A DNA stretch of 64,000 bases from contig NZ_FOKC01000006.1 of NCBI RefSeq assembly GCF_900112035.1, positions 62,001-126,000 on the forward strand, written 5' to 3'. The position numbers were made by a program, and so were the translations under genes. Source of the DNA: Nocardioides alpinus. GTDB taxonomy: Bacteria > Actinomycetota > Actinomycetes > Propionibacteriales > Nocardioidaceae. Positions 54,739-64,000 of the stretch are shown here, piece by piece. The notes below the pieces were generated by a model, which was given only the letters and a program-made list of their open reading frames with translations, did no database searches and was not told where the DNA came from. Each line of letters begins with the position of its first letter. Position 1 is the stretch's first letter.

Positions 54739-55517
54739 GCAGCACCTTCACACCCGCTCCCGGCGGGGCGCCCCTGTCGCGGATGGTGCTCGCCCAGTCG
54801 CGCATGGAGGCGCGGCTGATGCTGCGCAACGGTGAGCAGCTGCTGCTGGCGATCGTGATCCCCGTCATCGTGCTCGTCGGGGGCGTGGCTGCAGCCGGGC
54901 GCATCGGGATCGACCTCGACGGCCACCGGGCCGTCGACGTCCTCACCCCGGGCGTGCTCGCCCTCGCGGTGATGTCGACCGCCTTCACCTCCATCGCGAT
55001 CGCGACCGGCTTCGAGCGTCGCTACGGCGTCATCAAGCTCCTCGGGTCCTCGCCCCTGCCACGTCACGGGTTGCTGCTCGGGAAGGTCCTCGCACTCCTC
55101 AACGTCGTCCTTCTCCAGCTCGTGGTCCTCGTGGTCGTGGGCCTGGTCCTCGGCTGGGAGCCGACACTGACCCACCCCCCGCGCACGCTGGTCGGGGTCC
55201 TGCTCGCGGTCGCTCTCGGGACTGCGGCCTTCGCCGCGCTCGGTCTCTTCGTCGCCGGCGTGCTCCGCGCCGAGGCGACGCTGGCCCTCGCCAACCTCGT
55301 CTACCTGCTGCTCATGGCCGGCGGCGGGGTCGTCCTGCCGACGAGCACCTACGGCGCCGCGTCGTCCTTCATCGCCTGGTTGCCGTCCGCGGCCCTGGGC
55401 GAGGCGATGCGCGCGGCACTCGTGGACGCCAGCATCGACGGCCGCTCACTCCTCGTGCTGGCGGCCTGGGCCGTCGTCGGCACAGTGCTCACGGCCCGCA
55501 CCTTCAGGTGGGAATGA
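54735..55517 (+). CDS. ABC-2 type permease upstream of ctaA
   Basis: 260 residues, six transmembrane segments, ABC-2 family. The cytosolic N terminus and amphipathic helix RMVLAQSRMEARLMLRNGEQ precede the first span. The loop FERRYGVIKLLGSSPLPRHG is the conserved family motif. The ATG overlaps the ATPase stop as ATGA, and its stop overlaps the ctaA start by 4 bp, so ATPase, permease and ctaA are one operon. Confidence 0.9.
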
Positions 55518-56443
55518 TGAACGTCGTGCTCGACCGGCTTGCCCGGTACCTCTGGCCGCTCGCGATCGCGAACCTGGTCGCCAACATCGGCATCGTGGTG
55601 ACCGGTGCGGCCGTGCGCCTGACCGGCTCGGGGCTCGGCTGCCCCACCTGGCCGCGGTGCACGGACGCGTCGTACGTCGCGCACGGGGAGCTCGGCCTGC
55701 ACGGAGCCATCGAGTTCGGCAACCGGCTGCTCACCTTCGCGCTGGCCGCCGTGGCGGTGCTGTGCTTCCTCGCCGCACTCGGCGCCCGGCACCGCCGCGC
55801 GACCCGGCTGGCGCTGGTGGTGGGGCTCGGGATCCCGCTGCAGGCGGTCATCGGCGGCATCACGGTGCTGACCGACCTCAATCCCTGGATCGTCGCCGGA
55901 CACTTCCTGCTGTCGATGGCGATGATCATGGTCTGCGTCGCGCTGGTCGACGAGCTGCGCAGTCCGCAGCGTGACGCCGCGCCGCCCCTGCCGCGGGGGC
56001 TGGCCTGGGCCACCCTGGCGTCGGGTTGGGTCGTGCTCTACCTCGGGACCGTCGTCACCGGTGCCGGACCGCATGCGGGTGACACTGAGTCGCCGCGCAA
56101 CGGCCTCGACCCGTCCACCATCTCCCACGCGCACGCGCTCTCGGTCTACGTCCTCGTGGCGCTGACCGTCGTGCTGCTGGCGGTCGCCGTGCGCGGCGGG
56201 CACACGTGGCTGGCGAGGGTCACCGGACTGGTGCTCCTCATCGAGGTGCTGCAGGGCGTGCTCGGGTGGGTCCAGTACTGGCTGGACCTGCCGATCGCGC
56301 TGGTCGCCCTCCACATGCTCGGGGCCGCCCTCCTCGCGGCCGGGCTGGCCCGGGTCGCACTGGCCGTCCTGCCCCACGACGCGGGCCTCGAGGCACGCGC
56401 CGACGGCCACGCACAGAGCGACGCCGCGACCCGGACGCCGTAG
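55514..56443 (+). CDS. ctaA: Heme A synthase (COX15/CtaA)
   Basis: 309 residues. Converts heme O to heme A for cytochrome oxidase. About eight transmembrane helices with the family motifs: TGAAVRLTGSGLGCPTWPRC with the paired Cys, IEFGNRLLTF, AGHFLLSMAMIM with His, TGAGPHAGD, SHAHALSVYV, and ALHMLGAALLAAG with a heme-ligand His. The ATG at 55514 follows AGGTGGGA; a GTG at 55508 would add two residues. A long hairpin straddles its stop. Confidence 0.93.
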   Translation: MMNVVLDRLARYLWPLAIANLVANIGIVVTGAAVRLTGSGLGCPTWPRCTDASYVAHGELGLHGAIEFGNRLLTFALAAVAVLCFLAALGARHRRATRLALVVGLGIPLQAVIGGITVLTDLNPWIVAGHFLLSMAMIMVCVALVDELRSPQRDAAPPLPRGLAWATLASGWVVLYLGTVVTGAGPHAGDTESPRNGLDPSTISHAHALSVYVLVALTVVLLAVAVRGGHTWLARVTGLVLLIEVLQGVLGWVQYWLDLPIALVALHMLGAALLAAGLARVALAVLPHDAGLEARADGHAQSDAATRTP

Positions 56444-56460
56444 CGTCCCGGTCGCGGCGT
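56421..56460. terminator. Strong hairpin across the ctaA stop codon
   Basis: Bases 56421-56438 pair with 56443-56460 in an 18-position stem with a single C-C mismatch and a 4-base loop. The ctaA stop (56441-56443) falls in the loop edge. It lies between convergent ctaA and the sortase-like gene and can serve both. Confidence 0.65.
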
Positions 56461-56479
56461 CGGCCGTGGTCGACCGCGG

Positions 56480-56965
56480 TCAGCGCCCGATCTTGCGGGC
56501 GAAGACCACGGTGCGCTTGGAGTAGTCGTCGGCCTTGCACCCGACGAGCACGATCCGGGCCGGGCCCGAGACCGAGTAGAGCGATCCCATCCGGCGCTTC
56601 GCCGGCCAGAACTCGCGCGCGGTGACCTTGAAGCGGCAGCCGGCGACCCGGACGACGTCGCCGCGGCGGAGCTGCCCCCACCTGTCGGCGACGCCGTTGC
56701 CGGCCCGCCAGGCGTGGCCGGCGTACACGGTGCTGCCGGTCGGGTCGCACGGCGGATCGCCCTGCGCCCAGGTGTAGACGGCGCCGTTGAGGCGCGACCC
56801 CACGGCCAGCGTGTCGTTGCGGGCCGGGACCTTGATGACGGCGGCGTCGGTGCCCGTCCTCGCGATCTGCAGCCGGTCAGGGGCGGCGGCATGCGCCGCA
56901 CCCTGACCGACCGACATCGGCACCGACGCGCACAGCACCACGAGCGCGAGCGCGGTGCGACGCAT
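56480..56965 (-). CDS. Small sortase-like transpeptidase
   Basis: 161 residues. N-terminal signal or anchor helix (ALALVVLCASVPMSVG). The catalytic set fits a sortase: His84 in STVYAGHAWRAGNG, Cys143 in RIVLVGCKADDY, and Arg151 in YSKRTVVFAR. The segment WGQLRRGDVVRVAGCRFKVTA between them is the usual beta-barrel core, near class E/F in style but very short. The ATG overlaps the surface-protein stop as TGATG, so the two are translationally coupled and probably act together. Substrate recognition cannot be read from sequence. Confidence 0.72.
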   Translation of the reverse strand: MRRTALALVVLCASVPMSVGQGAAHAAAPDRLQIARTGTDAAVIKVPARNDTLAVGSRLNGAVYTWAQGDPPCDPTGSTVYAGHAWRAGNGVADRWGQLRRGDVVRVAGCRFKVTAREFWPAKRRMGSLYSVSGPARIVLVGCKADDYSKRTVVFARKIGR

Positions 56966-58014
56966 CACGAACCGGTGCTCGGAGAGACCTCCGGCGCCTG
57001 CGCGCACGCGTTGCGGGTGAAGGTCATCTTCCAGACCTGCTTGCCCTTCAGCGCGTAGGACGCATCGACCGTCGTGGCACGGACGGTGACCGTGCGGGTC
57101 TTCGCCTTCACCCAGACGCCCTGGCGCACGACCTTGCCGTTGACCCGGTAGACGACGCCGGTCCGCTCGGCGACCTTGAACAGGTCACTGGCGCGGCCGC
57201 ACTTGTCGATGTTCCTGGCCGCGGCCCTGATGACGCGGACCTGGGCCGGGAGCACCTCGGGCGGGGTGACGACGACCGGCGGAGTCACGACGGGCGGGGT
57301 CACGACGGGCGGGGTGACGACCGGCGGGGTCACCACCGGGCACGGCTGGTTGCTGTCGGTGGGGGTCGGGTAGGTGACCGAGGACTGACCGTCGGTGAAC
57401 CGGTGTCCCTGGTTGGCCGTGACGGTGAGGCTGCCGTCCGCGTTGAGCACGGACGTCCACGGGCCGCTCGGCACCGTGTCGAAGCGGGCGTTGCCCGGGC
57501 CGCAGTCGTCGATGACCGGCACGGTCGGCGCAGTCACCTGGGTGACGATGCAGTCGTCCTTGAACTCGACGACCGGGATGCTGCCGGAGTTGTTCGCGGT
57601 GGTGTTGTTGCTCCACCTGGCCCCGAGCGTCAGCGTGAGAGGCGAGCCCGGCCTGGTGGTGACGGTCTCGGTGAAGGTCTTGGTCTGCCGGGCGCCCAGC
57701 TGGGTGCCGACCGCCACGACGCCGCGGTTGGAGGACGTGATCGTCTCGGTGATCTGCTCGCTGTTGACGACCGTCCACGTGACGGCCCAGCCACCGCTGG
57801 ACGCGCACGCGACCTTGCCGGAGATGGTGTTGTGGTGGGCACTGGCGGCACCGGCGATGCCGACGACCGCGAAGCCCACGGCGACGACGAGCGTCAGCAC
57901 CCGGCTGATCGCCCGCGGGACGCGACGGTGGCCGGCGTTCTCCCCACGCCGGCTCGAGCTTGTTCCTTGGGTGTCCGAAGGCTCGGACGGACGTGCGTGT
58001 GGTGCAGATGTCAT
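56965..58014 (-). CDS. Exported surface protein with proline-rich stalk, partner of the sortase-like protein
   Basis: 349 residues. A 34-residue basic cytosolic N terminus and a hydrophobic export segment (SRVLTLVVAVGFAVVGIAGA) are followed by a beta-rich ectodomain beginning HHNTISGKVACASSGGWAV, which resembles actinobacterial LPXTG cell-wall proteins. A VTPPV stalk repeated about five times comes next, then a C-terminal domain. The protein ends SPSTGS, like an xPxTG sorting motif without the membrane anchor and basic tail that normally follow. The ATG at 58014 is used; GGGGAG lies ten bases upstream. Confidence 0.75.
   Translation of the reverse strand: MTSAPHARPSEPSDTQGTSSSRRGENAGHRRVPRAISRVLTLVVAVGFAVVGIAGAASAHHNTISGKVACASSGGWAVTWTVVNSEQITETITSSNRGVVAVGTQLGARQTKTFTETVTTRPGSPLTLTLGARWSNNTTANNSGSIPVVEFKDDCIVTQVTAPTVPVIDDCGPGNARFDTVPSGPWTSVLNADGSLTVTANQGHRFTDGQSSVTYPTPTDSNQPCPVVTPPVVTPPVVTPPVVTPPVVVTPPEVLPAQVRVIRAAARNIDKCGRASDLFKVAERTGVVYRVNGKVVRQGVWVKAKTRTVTVRATTVDASYALKGKQVWKMTFTRNACAQAPEVSPSTGS
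57262..57339 (-). repeat. 15-bp tandem repeat coding for the VTPPV stalk
   Basis: About five tandem copies of a 15-base unit (GTCACGACGGGCGGG-like on the plus strand) with few changes encode VVTPP. Repeat-number change by slippage would alter stalk length in frame. Confidence 0.7.
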
Positions 58015-58104
58015 GGTGCAGTTGCTCCCCAGGTTGCCGGGGCAGACCCTGCGTCTCCCCCGTGTCAACGATTGAACGAGACATCTGCGTCCTGAACACG
58101 GAAG

Positions 58105-58133
58105 GAACTCTCAAGGAGTTCTCTAGGGTTCCT
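58105..58133. promoter_or_regulatory. Nested inverted repeats upstream of the surface-protein gene
   Basis: GAACTC (58105-58110) and GAGTTC (58116-58121) form an inverted repeat with 5-base spacer. AGGAAC (58103-58108) and GTTCCT (58128-58133) form a second, mutually exclusive pairing. The position, in the 178 bp between ctaB and the surface-protein gene, suits an operator or a switchable RNA structure. Confidence 0.3.
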
Positions 58134-58192
58134 CCGAGACCACAGGATTCGGCTGCGAGGCAGTACCAGCGCGTGCTAGGTCGCGAGATGGA

Positions 58193-59173
58193 CTAGCGGC
58201 CGAGCAGCGGGTCGAGCGCCACCGCCACGAAGAGCAGCGAGAGATAGAGGTTCGAGGCGTGGAAGAGGCGCATCGGGTTGATCTCGTTGAGCGCGTCGGA
58301 CCTGCGCGCGCGTGACCACATGCGGTGGGCCTCGACGAGGAAGACCGCGCCCAGGACGGCAGCAGCCACGGGGTAGACCAGGCTGGTGCCGGCGACCGGC
58401 CACAGCAGCAGCGAGGTGGCCACCATCACCCAGCTGTAGACCACGATCTGGCGACCGACCTCGGACGCGGACCTCACCACGGGCAGCATCGGCACGTCGA
58501 CGTTGCGGTAGTCCTCGCGGTAGCGCAGGGCGAGCGCCCACGTGTGCGGGGGCGTCCAGAAGAAGACGACGAGGAACAGCACGACCGGCGTCCACGCCAG
58601 CTCGCCGGTGACCGCGGTCCAGCCGATCAGCGTCGGGAAGCAGCCCGCCAGCCCGCCCCAGACGATGTTCTGGGTGGTGCGCCGCTTGAGCAGCATCGTG
58701 TAGACGAAGACGTAGAACGCGTTGGCCAGCACCGACAGGCCGGCGGAGAGCCAGTTGACCCACAGCCCGAGCACCACCGTCGACAGCACGGCGAGCACGG
58801 TGGCGAACACCAGCGCCGAGACCGGGGAGACGATGTGGCGCGGCAGTGCGCGGCGACGCGTACGACGCATCTGCTCGTCGATGTCGCGGTCGTAGACGCA
58901 GTTGTAGGCAGAGGCCGACCCGGCCGACAGCGCGCCGCCGACGACGGTCGCGGCCACCAGGCCCAGTGCCGGGATGCCGCGCTCGGCGAAGAACATCACC
59001 GGGACGGTCGTGAGCAGCAGCAGCTCGATGACCCGCGGCTTGGTCAGCCCGACGTACGCACCGATGACGTCGCGCCAGCTCTTCGACTCCTCCGCCGCGG
59101 TCCCGTCCGCGCCCACGGCGTCGTCACCGGTCGGCCGGGCGGACGCATCGGCGTGCGGACCGGCCTGGGACAC
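58193..59173 (-). CDS. ctaB: Protoheme IX farnesyltransferase
   Basis: 326 residues. Makes heme O from protoheme and farnesyl diphosphate; CtaA then makes heme A. About nine transmembrane helices. Both Asp-rich prenyl motifs are present: YNCVYDRDIDEQMRRTRRR near residue 95, and the later YREDYRNVDVPMLPVV. LTKPRVIELLLLTTVP is typical at the first helix. The GTG start has AAGAGG upstream. It is divergent from tkt by 203 bp. Confidence 0.95.
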   Translation of the reverse strand: MSQAGPHADASARPTGDDAVGADGTAAEESKSWRDVIGAYVGLTKPRVIELLLLTTVPVMFFAERGIPALGLVAATVVGGALSAGSASAYNCVYDRDIDEQMRRTRRRALPRHIVSPVSALVFATVLAVLSTVVLGLWVNWLSAGLSVLANAFYVFVYTMLLKRRTTQNIVWGGLAGCFPTLIGWTAVTGELAWTPVVLFLVVFFWTPPHTWALALRYREDYRNVDVPMLPVVRSASEVGRQIVVYSWVMVATSLLLWPVAGTSLVYPVAAAVLGAVFLVEAHRMWSRARRSDALNEINPMRLFHASNLYLSLLFVAVALDPLLGR

Positions 59174-59376
59174 GATGAGGACCTCTTGGGATAGGACGCG
59201 AGCTTCTGGGAACCGAAGGATGAACAGCCTTCAAATGCGGCGTCCGGAGGGACCCTCGGGTGGGGTCGAGTCTACTCGGCCACGGCGATAGGCTCGCAGT
59301 CGAGGCCACCCGATCCGCATGTGATCCCGGCTGCACCCTGCCTGTTCAAGGTTTGCACTCCACGAGAGGAACTGCG

Positions 59377-61491
59377 TTGACCGAGAAGTCCGCACTGCCC
59401 GCCACCCTTGAGTGGGACGACGTCGACCAGCGTGCCGTGGACACGGCCCGGGTCCTCGCGATGGACGCTGTGCAGAAGGTCGGCAACGGCCACCCCGGCA
59501 CCGCCATGAGCCTCGCACCCGTGGCGTACCTGCTGTTCCAGAAGGTGATGCGGCACGACCCCGCCGACCCGGAGTGGCTGGCCCGCGACCGCTTCGTGCT
59601 GTCGTGCGGTCACTCCAGCATCACGCTCTACAACCAGCTCTTCCTCGGTGGATGGGGCCTCGAGCTCGACGACATCAAGGCCCTGCGCACTTGGGGCTCC
59701 AAGACTCCCGGCCACCCCGAGCTCGGCCACACGGCCGGCGTCGAGGTGACGACCGGACCGCTCGGACAGGGTGTCGGCAACGCTGTCGGCATGGCCCTGT
59801 CGGGTCGCCGCGTGCACGGCATGCTGGATCCCGACACCACGCCGGGCGAGGGGCTCTTCGACCACCAGGTCTACGCCATCGCCTCCGACGGCGACCTCGA
59901 GGAGGGCGTCAGCTCCGAAGCGAGCTCCATCGCCGGCACGCAGAAGCTAGGCAACCTCACCCTCATCTACGACCGCAACCAGATCTCGATCGAGGGCGAC
60001 ACGGACATCGCGTTCACCGAGGACGTCGCTGCGCGCTACGTCGCCTACGGCTGGCACGTGCAGACCGTCGACTGGACCAACGGAGGCACGGAGTACGTCG
60101 AGGACGTGGCCGCCCTCTACAAGGCGGTGCGCAAGGCGCACTCGGTCACCGACCAGCCCTCGCTGATCGTGCTCGACACCGTCATCGCCTGGCCCGCCCC
60201 CAGCGCCCAGGGCACCGAGGCCGCCCACGGCAGCGCGCTCGGCGACGACGAGGTCGCCGCCACCAAGACGGTGCTCGGCTTCGACCCCGACCAGACCTTC
60301 GAGGTCCCGCCGGGCGTGCTCGACCACACCCGCCAGCTGCGTGAGCGCGGCGCAGCGTGGAAGGCGGAGTGGGACGAGAAGTTCGCCGCGTGGTCCTCGG
60401 CCCACCCCGAGTCGGCCGAGCTGCTGCACCGGCTCGAGCACCGTGAGATGCCCGCCGACCTGGGCGATGCACTGCCCACGTTCCCCGCCGACGAGAAGGG
60501 CGTCGCCACCCGGTCCGCCTCCGGCAAGGTGATCAACGCCCTGGCTCCTGTGCTTCCCGAGCTCTGGGGCGGCTCGGCCGACCTGGCCGGCTCCAACAAC
60601 ACCACCATCACGAGTGCCCCGTCGGTCGGTCCCGTCGTCGCCGAGGTGGGCGAGTGGAGCACCGACCCCCACGCCGGCCGGGTCCTCCACTTCGGCATCC
60701 GCGAGCACGGCATGGGCGCGATCATGAACGGCATCGCGGCCGACCGGCTCACCCGAGTGTTCGGCGGCACCTTCCTCACCTTCTCCGACTACATGCGGGG
60801 ATCCGTGCGGGTGGCGGCGCTGAGCAGGCTGCCGGTCACCTACGTCTGGACCCACGACTCCATCGGCCTCGGCGAGGACGGCCCGACCCACCAGCCGATC
60901 GAGCACCTCGCGGCCCTGCGCGCCATGCCCGGCCTCGACGTCGTACGACCGGCGGACGCCAACGAGACGGTCGCCGCCTGGCAGACCATCCTGGGGCACA
61001 CCGACCGGCCGGCCGCACTCGCGCTGACCCGGCAGAACGTGCCGGTCTTCCCGCGTGGCGAGGACGGCTTCGCGTCGACGGAGGGCGTCGCCCGCGGCGG
61101 CTACGTCCTGATCGACGCCGAGAAGGCGACGCCCGACGTGATCCTCATCGGCACCGGGTCGGAGGTCCAGCTCGCGGTCCAGGCGCGCACGCTCCTCGCC
61201 GCGGACGGCGTCGACGCGCGCGTCGTCTCGCTGCCGTGCCTGGAGTGGTTCGAGGAGCAGGACGAGTCCTACCGCGACACCGTGCTCCCGCCGACCGTCA
61301 AGGCCCGCGTCTCCGTCGAGGCCGGTGTCAAGCAGGGCTGGCGCGAGCTCGTCGGCGACAACGGCCGGATCATCTCCATCGACCACTACGGCGCATCGGC
61401 CGACTACGCCCGGATCTACACCGAGTTCGGCATCACCGCCCAGGCGGTCGCCGACGCGGCGCGCGACAGCATCGCCGTCGTCAACGCCTGA
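59377..61491 (+). CDS. tkt: Transketolase
   Basis: 704 residues. Thiamine-diphosphate enzyme of the pentose phosphate pathway. TPP motif GDGDLEEGVSSEASSIAG then YDRNQISIEG; GNGHPGTAMSLAP near the N terminus; pyrimidine domain GIREHGMGAIMNGIA and DSIGLGEDGPTHQPIEHL; C-terminal GTGSEVQLAVQA. No ATG fits the N terminus. The TTG at 59377 is chosen because AGAGGA lies 5-6 bases upstream and homologues start at this TEKS-like position. tal and pgi follow with short gaps. Confidence 0.94.
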   Translation: MTEKSALPATLEWDDVDQRAVDTARVLAMDAVQKVGNGHPGTAMSLAPVAYLLFQKVMRHDPADPEWLARDRFVLSCGHSSITLYNQLFLGGWGLELDDIKALRTWGSKTPGHPELGHTAGVEVTTGPLGQGVGNAVGMALSGRRVHGMLDPDTTPGEGLFDHQVYAIASDGDLEEGVSSEASSIAGTQKLGNLTLIYDRNQISIEGDTDIAFTEDVAARYVAYGWHVQTVDWTNGGTEYVEDVAALYKAVRKAHSVTDQPSLIVLDTVIAWPAPSAQGTEAAHGSALGDDEVAATKTVLGFDPDQTFEVPPGVLDHTRQLRERGAAWKAEWDEKFAAWSSAHPESAELLHRLEHREMPADLGDALPTFPADEKGVATRSASGKVINALAPVLPELWGGSADLAGSNNTTITSAPSVGPVVAEVGEWSTDPHAGRVLHFGIREHGMGAIMNGIAADRLTRVFGGTFLTFSDYMRGSVRVAALSRLPVTYVWTHDSIGLGEDGPTHQPIEHLAALRAMPGLDVVRPADANETVAAWQTILGHTDRPAALALTRQNVPVFPRGEDGFASTEGVARGGYVLIDAEKATPDVILIGTGSEVQLAVQARTLLAADGVDARVVSLPCLEWFEEQDESYRDTVLPPTVKARVSVEAGVKQGWRELVGDNGRIISIDHYGASADYARIYTEFGITAQAVADAARDSIAVVNA

Positions 61492-61533
61492 CCCGCCACA
61501 GACCACTCCCGACGCACGACCACGGAGGCTTCC

Positions 61534-62645
61534 ATGAACGACCGTCTCAAGGCCCTGGCTGACGCCGGGGTGTCCATCTGGCTCGACGACCTGTCGCGCG
61601 AGCGCCTGGAGACCGGCAACCTCGCCGACCTCGTGAAGACCAGCAACGTGGTCGGCGTGACCACCAACCCGGCCATCTTCCAGGCCGCGCTGGCCAAGGG
61701 CGAGCGCTACGACGCCCAGGTCCGCGAGCTCGCGGCCGCGGGTGCCGATGTCGACAAGGCCACGCAGGCCATCACGACCGACGACGTGCGGGAGGCGTGC
61801 CAGGTGATGCGCCCGGTCTTCGACGCCACCGACGGCGTCGACGGTCGCGTCTCGATCGAGGTCTCGCCCGGCTTCGCGCACAACACCGAGTCGACGGTGA
61901 GCGAGGCGGCCGAGCTGTGGAAGATCGTGGGCGAGCCCAACGTGCTCATCAAGATCCCCGGGACCCCGGAGGGCTGGCCGGCCATCACCGAGACGATCGG
62001 CGCCGGCATCTCTGTCAACGTCACGCTGATCTTCGGCCTCGACCAGTACCGCAACGTCATGGAGGCCTACGTCTCCGGCCTCGAGAAGGCCCTCGACAAC
62101 GGGCACGACCTGGCCGACATCCACTCGGTCGCGTCCTTCTTCGTCTCGCGTGTCGACTCCGAGATCGACAAGCGGCTCGAGGCCACCACCGAGGGTCCCG
62201 GCACCGACCCCGCGCTCCGGGGCAAGGCCGGGGTCGCCAACGCGCGCCTGGCCTTCCAGATGTTCGAGGAGTTCTTCAGCGGTCCCCGCTGGGAGAAGCT
62301 CGAGGCCGAGGGCGCCCGCAAGCAGCGCCCCCTGTGGGCCTCGACCGGGGTCAAGAACCCCGACTACGACGACACGATGTACGTCGTCGACCTCGTCGTG
62401 GAGGACACCGTCAACACCATGCCGGAGAAGACGCTCGAGGCCGTCGCCGACCACGGCGAGGTGCGGGGCGACCGGATCCGGCCCTTCTACGACGACGCCG
62501 CCGCCCACATGCAGGCGCTGGCCGACGCCGGGATCGACTACGAAGACGTGATCGACGTGCTGATCAAGGAGGGCGTCGACAAGTTCGTCGTCGCCTGGGA
62601 CGAGCTGCAGACCACGCTGGCGGCGTCGCTCGAGGCCGCACGGGC

Positions 62646-62649
<4 letters not shown>
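61534..62649 (+). CDS. tal: Transaldolase
   Basis: 371 residues. Moves a dihydroxyacetone unit between sugar phosphates. The Schiff-base Lys is in [15 protein letters not shown] near residue 138. Early [13 protein letters not shown], then [15 protein letters not shown] and [18 protein letters not shown] are typical of the long TAL subfamily. GGAGG precedes the ATG. The stop overlaps pgi as ATGA. Confidence 0.95.

Positions 62650-64000
<1,351 letters not shown>

Noticed and set aside
57262..57339. Possible CRISPR-like repeat array
   Set aside because: Units are 15 bp, directly tandem with no spacers, and code in frame for VTPPV inside a protein.
59947..62508. 853-residue open frame antisense to tkt and tal
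   Set aside because: Spans two real genes on the other strand and has shadow-frame composition.

Overview
This window is chromosomal DNA of a very high-G+C actinobacterium, most likely Nocardioides or a close relative in the Propionibacteriales. The genus is inferred from gene content, gene order and codon bias, not proven. Genes are densely packed on both strands. Many are joined by 1-8 bp ATGA, GTGA or TGATG overlaps. I saw no rRNA, tRNA, insertion sequence, prophage or CRISPR array. About 60 genes are intact; the first (def) and last (pgi) are cut by the window edges.

Bases 1-14.9 kb: housekeeping and envelope genes. These are peptide deformylase, two SpoU/TrmH RNA methyltransferases flanking a DedA protein, a siroheme synthase fusion, a PEBP-like protein, a secreted CAP-domain protein behind an unusually AT-rich leader, a three-gene ABC-2 exporter, a SpoIIE-type phosphatase, a lipase-like hydrolase, and a TauE/SPFH/NfeD membrane set.

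Bases 15-25.4 kb: serB, a PrmC-like methyltransferase and a SixA-like phosphatase, then a cyanophycin locus. That locus has cyanophycinase (cphB), cyanophycin synthetase (cphA), a small cupin and, converging on it, a CphA paralogue that keeps the N-terminal and Mur-ligase parts but has no ATP-grasp domain. It is the best candidate here for an undescribed biochemical module. fabI, fabG and dodecin follow.

Bases 25.4-43.8 kb: DUF3099, a probable 6C small RNA ending in a strong terminator, a 65-residue zinc-finger-like protein, NUDIX, GNAT, moaA, SURF1, an ABC exporter, an ECF sigma factor with its probable anti-sigma partner, a PD40 lipoprotein, enoyl-CoA hydratase, an ABC-F protein, a zinc metallopeptidase, a kinase-like protein, a second ABC exporter, an acVLRF1-type peptidyl-tRNA hydrolase, and small enzymes.

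Bases 43.8-64 kb: the complete suf operon (sufR-B-D-Rieske-C-S-U-T), a large secreted subtilase, an ABC exporter joined to ctaA, a translationally coupled surface protein and sortase-like protein, ctaB, then tkt-tal-pgi. SURF1, CtaA and CtaB together serve heme A supply and cytochrome oxidase assembly. The order suf, ABC exporter, ctaA/ctaB, tkt, tal resembles a conserved actinobacterial block also known from Mycobacterium.

A window-wide signal is a TAnnnT -10 hexamer 6-9 bases before the start codon of at least 18 genes. This implies that many transcripts are leaderless, and it was used to choose several starts.
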